Assembly (NCBI RefSeq): GCF_017351175.1
Contig: NZ_JAFMPN010000006.1
Location: 124,001-188,000 of the forward strand
DNA: 64,000 bases
Source: Desulfovibrio sp. Huiquan2017
Lineage (GTDB): Bacteria > Desulfobacterota > Desulfovibrionia > Desulfovibrionales > Desulfovibrionaceae
Direction: 5' to 3'
Shown: piece after piece, positions 60,540 through 64,000 of the stretch
Layout: each line of letters opens with the position of its first letter
How positions within the stretch are numbered: position 1 is the first letter of the stretch
Position numbers and translations under genes: made by a program
Notes under the pieces: model-generated
Databases searched by the model: none
What the model was told of the DNA's origin: nothing
The model's input: only the letters and a program-made list of their open reading frames with translations

Positions 60540-63527
60540 TTATTCTTCCCATTTACGGATTTCTATGAGGCACGAGTTGCTGGCCGTGGAGTGGGACTTC
60601 TTGACGATGGGCCTGCTCGGCGTGAGGATGTTGACGCAACCGCCGCGATCCGGGGATTTGCCCGGTTCGCCGATGGGAGCGTAGACAGCGGACGATTCGT
60701 AGGAATGCACCGTGCCCGCGGGGACGCGCTCGGTGAGGAAAGCGTACAGGATGACCGATCCACGGTCGTTGTAGGCCTCCACCAGATCGCCGTGGGCGAT
60801 GCCGCGCGCCTTGGCGTCAACGGGGTTGAGGCGGACGATCCAATAGTGCCAGCCGTTCACCTCGACGCGGTGATCCTTGATGTCGTTGAGCCACGAGTCC
60901 TTGCCGTCCTGCATGGTATGGAAGCTGTACCGGTTGTGCGGCGAGATCAATTGCAAAGGGAAGCGCTTGTAGTCCTCGGAATGGTGGCCTTCCCAGGCGG
61001 GAATGTACTTGGACATGGGAGGCCGCTCGGGGTCGTTCGGGTCGTACTGCGTCAGGCTGGTCGAAACGAATTCGATCTTTCCGGACTGGGTCTGGAGTCC
61101 TTCGCGGAACTTCTCCGCATAATCGGCGGGCAAGGGGTTTACCTCCGGGACATCCTTGGAGCGGCCTTCATAGAACCAGTTCCAGGAAACCGGATCGCGA
61201 CGTTCCTCGCACGGTGCGGGCACCACATAGTACCCCTTCTTGAGGAACTTCCTCCAGGATATGACCTGGGGCAGGTCCGTGGCGTCGAAGAGACGCTTGC
61301 ACCAATCCAACTCGGTGCTGTTTTCGGTGAAGTAGCTTCCCAGGCCCAGTTTGCCCGCGATGGTGGCGAAGATCTCGTAGTCGGACTTGGATTCGCCCAG
61401 CGGCTCGATGCACTTATGCTGCATGGTCATCACACGGTGGTTCCACTGCGTGAAGCTGTGGTGAATGTAACCGCTGCAGTTGGCCGTTTCGCCGATATCC
61501 CAACGCTCGAAGTTGGTGCACGCGGGCAGGATGATGTCCGCGAACTGCGCCTCGCCCTCCATCCAGATGGACTGGTTGACGACGCACTCCAACTCGGGGC
61601 TGCGGTACATGTCGGCGTACCGGTTGGTCTGGCACATAGTGCCGAAGTGGGATCCGCCGTACTTCCAGTACAGCTTGACCTTGGAGTGTCCGGGCGAGGG
61701 GTAGTGGATCGGGAAGAACTGACCGCGAATGGTGGACGGGTCGGTCGGGTATCCGGTGGTCTCGCCGTTGAGGATGGCCTCGGGGATCTGTAGGCGCGGC
61801 ACGCTCTGTTTGACCGTGTTCATGGTGACCAGCTGCGGCATGCGCTGGTACATGTTGATCATCAGGCCGGTGCCGGCCAGGTCGCCGGAGAGGCCGCCCT
61901 CGGAGTAGCCGGGAAAGAAGAAGCGGGTGTCCACCGGGGTGCCCTGCTGCAGGCAGCCCAGGTTGACGCCGGGTTTGCCGATGCCCTGCATGGCCATGAG
62001 GTAGACCATGCTGCGCGCCCATTCCACGCCGGTGGCGCAACGGCAGGCCGAGCCGAAGCCCTGAATGCCGCCGCAGGAAAGGTAGGTCCGCTTGGAGCCC
62101 CATTGACGGGCAAGGGCACGCACCTCGCGCGCGGGGATGGCGGACTCGGCCTCCTGCCACTCGGGCGTTTTGGGAATGCCGTCCTCTTTGCCGAGCACAT
62201 ACTCACGCCACTGGTCAAAGCCTGTGGTGCGGTTCTCGACGAACCACTTGTCGTACAGGTCTTCCGTGATCCAGACGTAGGCGATGGCCAGGGCCAGGGC
62301 GTTGCCGGTGGCCGGACGCGGCGCCAGCCACTTGCCGCCCATCAGCGCGGCCGTGTGGTTGTAGAACGGATCAATGTGCACGCAGGGAATACCAAGCTCC
62401 TTGGCCCACATGCGGCGGATGGTGCCCTCCTGGGCGCCGTACACGCCCGAGGTGGTCTCCGGGTCGCTCGACCAGAACACGACCATCTCGGCGTTCTTGA
62501 GCAGGTCCTCCACCGTGGAATACGTATCAGGAGCACCGTTGCGGATGGTGTTGCCCCAGTGGTGGGCGGCGCCCCAAAACCAGCCTTCCCAGCTGTCGGG
62601 GTTGTGATCCACATAGGTGCAGCCGATAATGTTGAAGAAGCGGCGGCGGCAGGAAAGCCAGTACCCCAGGTTGCCCCAGGTGTGGTGCGAGCCGGAGCCG
62701 TTCATGATCGCTCCGGGGCCGTGCACCCTCTTGACCCGCTTGATTTCGTCGGCAACGATCATCGCGGCCTCGTCCCAGGAGATTCGCTCGTAGCCGGAGA
62801 TGCCGCGATTCTGGGGATTGCGCTCTCCGTTGGGATCGAAGTCCACCCGCTTCATGGGGTAGAGGAGTCGCTTATCCGAGTAGATGGTGGACTTCAGGCC
62901 CGAGGTGTAGGACGTCACCGTGGTTTTGCGGGGCGGAGTGAAGCTCTTGCCGTGGGCCTTGATGGTCCAGGTGTCGGCGTCGGTTTCATCAAATTCGATG
63001 TGAGTGATACGGATAATCTTGTCATCCTTCACGTAGACGAACACAGGGCCCGCATTGGTGTTGTTCACATACCGGATGGAGCCGTCCTTCATCGGGGTGC
63101 CGATCTTGGAAAACTGAATGTCGATGATCTCGGCCGTCAGCTTGGAGAAGAACATCAGCGCCTCGTCGTCGCCACGCGAGTCGGTCTTGAAGTTCTTGGC
63201 CATGTGAATGAACTGCATCCGAGTGTCGAAGTCCGGGAACGGGGTCATCAGGCGCACGGCCTCGCGGGCGCTGTCGAACAGCAGCGTCCCGTCGGGGGCG
63301 GCGTGAACGCCGCTCTTGGAAGTAACCTGCCCGTCCTGGAACGCGAACCAGCGCCCCCAGGACTTGTCCCGCAGCTCGATCTGAACCACGCAGTTCTTGC
63401 TATGTAAGAGCTTTTTGACCGCTTCGCTCCGTTTTGCAGCCGCCTTGATCGCGGTGGGCAGAGCCAGGAACCCGGTCTTCAATTTCGCCTTGGCCACTTT
63501 CTCGGCCATTGACGGAGAATACCGCAT
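60540..63527 (-). CDS. athL: Molybdopterin (large) subunit of pyrogallol-type hydroxytransferase with extra N-terminal domain
   Basis: The 995-residue protein belongs to the DMSO-reductase family and follows the pyrogallol-phloroglucinol transhydroxylase closely: DPNGERNPQNRGISGYERISW, SGSHHTWGN, DHNPDSWEGW (the Ser is the expected Mo ligand), FPGYSEGGLSGD and, at the end, YNDRGSVIL and HSYESSAVY. The known enzyme has about 875 residues. Here about 115 more precede it: residues 45-155 resemble an SCP2-type lipid-binding domain. The ATG at 63527 is five bases after AAGGGAG. The enzyme moves or removes hydroxyl groups on polyhydroxylated aromatics; exact substrate unknown. No Tat signal, so cytoplasmic. 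Confidence 0.87.
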   Translation of the reverse strand: MRYSPSMAEKVAKAKLKTGFLALPTAIKAAAKRSEAVKKLLHSKNCVVQIELRDKSWGRWFAFQDGQVTSKSGVHAAPDGTLLFDSAREAVRLMTPFPDFDTRMQFIHMAKNFKTDSRGDDEALMFFSKLTAEIIDIQFSKIGTPMKDGSIRYVNNTNAGPVFVYVKDDKIIRITHIEFDETDADTWTIKAHGKSFTPPRKTTVTSYTSGLKSTIYSDKRLLYPMKRVDFDPNGERNPQNRGISGYERISWDEAAMIVADEIKRVKRVHGPGAIMNGSGSHHTWGNLGYWLSCRRRFFNIIGCTYVDHNPDSWEGWFWGAAHHWGNTIRNGAPDTYSTVEDLLKNAEMVVFWSSDPETTSGVYGAQEGTIRRMWAKELGIPCVHIDPFYNHTAALMGGKWLAPRPATGNALALAIAYVWITEDLYDKWFVENRTTGFDQWREYVLGKEDGIPKTPEWQEAESAIPAREVRALARQWGSKRTYLSCGGIQGFGSACRCATGVEWARSMVYLMAMQGIGKPGVNLGCLQQGTPVDTRFFFPGYSEGGLSGDLAGTGLMINMYQRMPQLVTMNTVKQSVPRLQIPEAILNGETTGYPTDPSTIRGQFFPIHYPSPGHSKVKLYWKYGGSHFGTMCQTNRYADMYRSPELECVVNQSIWMEGEAQFADIILPACTNFERWDIGETANCSGYIHHSFTQWNHRVMTMQHKCIEPLGESKSDYEIFATIAGKLGLGSYFTENSTELDWCKRLFDATDLPQVISWRKFLKKGYYVVPAPCEERRDPVSWNWFYEGRSKDVPEVNPLPADYAEKFREGLQTQSGKIEFVSTSLTQYDPNDPERPPMSKYIPAWEGHHSEDYKRFPLQLISPHNRYSFHTMQDGKDSWLNDIKDHRVEVNGWHYWIVRLNPVDAKARGIAHGDLVEAYNDRGSVILYAFLTERVPAGTVHSYESSAVYAPIGEPGKSPDRGGCVNILTPSRPIVKKSHSTASNSCLIEIRKWEE

Positions 63528-63617
63528 ACGCACTCCCTTTGTTTTTTGTCGGCCATATGCTGCCGGAAGCTTCCGGACCGGCCGGTTGACCGGCGACCAA
63601 CAGATGTTTATTGTTTT

Positions 63618-63636
63618 TTGTCCGCTATTCGGACAA
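63618..63636. promoter_or_regulatory. Putative IclR operator in the divergent promoter region
   Basis: TTGTCCG-CTATT-CGGACAA is a perfect inverted repeat (7-5-7). A second weaker dyad, CCAT-TAT-ATGG within TGCCCATTATATGGACA (63639-63655), follows at once. Both lie between the hydroxytransferase and IclR-family genes and may serve both. Confidence 0.65.
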
Positions 63637-63721
63637 TATGCCCATTATATGGACAGAATTCATTTCAACCCCGATCAACTTCTCACATTCCTTCACGGGA
63701 GCTGCGGAAACAGGAAGACCA

Positions 63722-64000
63722 ATGAGTGAGAGCAAAGAAAGCGCCATAGGCAAGGCAATGCAAATATTGCGCTTCTTCGAAAGCGAGAACCGCCCTTCCA
63801 CCATCCAGGAATTGAGCCGATCCCTGGGTCTCAAACGGGCCACGGTGCACCGCACGGTCCAGACCCTGGTGGAATACGGCATGCTGCGTCACGAGCTGGA
63901 CGGCAGCCGGGTCTCCCTTGGGGGCGCCATCTTGGCCCTCGGCACATCCCTTACGCATTCCCTGCGTTCCGGAGCGCTGCTTGAGAGCGCCCGCCCCCAT
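63722..64000 (+). CDS. IclR-family transcriptional regulator (partial, cut by window edge)
   Basis: The first 93 codons encode an IclR winged helix: AIGKAMQILRFFESENRPSTIQ-type start (key GKAMQILRFF), LSRSLGLKRATVHRTVQTLVEYGML as the recognition region (key RATVHRTVQTL) and the GSRVSLGGAILALG wing and linker. The effector domain lies beyond the window. IclR proteins often control aromatic-degradation genes, and this one is divergent from the hydroxytransferase operon with a palindrome between them. Confidence 0.9.
   Translation, partial: MSESKESAIGKAMQILRFFESENRPSTIQELSRSLGLKRATVHRTVQTLVEYGMLRHELDGSRVSLGGAILALGTSLTHSLRSGALLESARPH

Noticed and set aside
60459-63407. Two plus-strand frames of 444 and 434 codons
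   Set aside because: Antisense to the hydroxytransferase genes.

Overview
The window looks like a chromosomal segment of a Desulfovibrio-type sulfate or sulfite reducer (Desulfovibrio, Pseudodesulfovibrio or Bilophila group). It is mostly GC-rich, carries a type I-C CRISPR-Cas locus whose 32-bp repeat is close to the Desulfovibrio vulgaris type, encodes a Tat-exported enzyme, has many ABC uptake systems, and ends in a molybdenum aromatic-hydroxytransferase locus. The genus is an inference from gene content; no rRNA or other marker gene is present.

Layout. (1) 1-10887: CRISPR array (51 repeats in view, running off the left edge), leader, and cas2-cas1-cas4-cas7-cas8c-cas5c-cas3, all read leftwards. 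(2) 11206-12483: orphan PAS/GAF-like sensor. (3) 12773-19799: an apparently uncharacterised operon: GntR/FCD regulator, small protein, polytopic membrane protein, Tat-exported metallo-beta-lactamase-fold enzyme, COG0523 metallochaperone GTPase with a large extra N-terminal region, then ExbB, ExbD and TonB-like proteins. A YitT-family protein follows. (4) 20934-26439: complete ribose operon rbsBACKR read leftwards, with tandem LacI-type operators. (5) 27579-43807: surface-glycan cluster of large multidomain glycosyltransferases, methyltransferases and a UDP-GlcNAc 2-epimerase, less GC-rich than the flanks. (6) 43808-45077: gene-poor. (7) 45078-54941: D-amino-acid/peptide module: D-amino-acid transaminase, M20 peptidase, Dpp-type ABC transporter, XRE-like regulator and a divergent Asp/Glu racemase. 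(8) 54942-56665: scar region with tRNA/tmRNA-3'-end-like repeats, a decayed LysR gene and a LysE/RhtB gene between 92-bp imperfect direct repeats. (9) 56666-64000: pyrogallol-type transhydroxylase (large and small subunits), MFS transporter and an FmdE/molybdopterin-binding fusion, with a divergent IclR regulator cut by the right edge.

How the genes work together. The CRISPR block is a full adaptation-plus-interference system with an expanded array. The 12.8-19.8 kb operon joins regulation, a periplasmic metalloenzyme, a likely metal supplier and a TonB energy-transduction complex in one transcription unit, with the last four genes overlapping by 4 bp each; this is the best candidate for an undescribed system. 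The right third suggests uptake and degradation of peptides containing D-amino acids and anaerobic processing of polyhydroxylated aromatics. All functional assignments rest on motifs and family resemblance recognised by eye.
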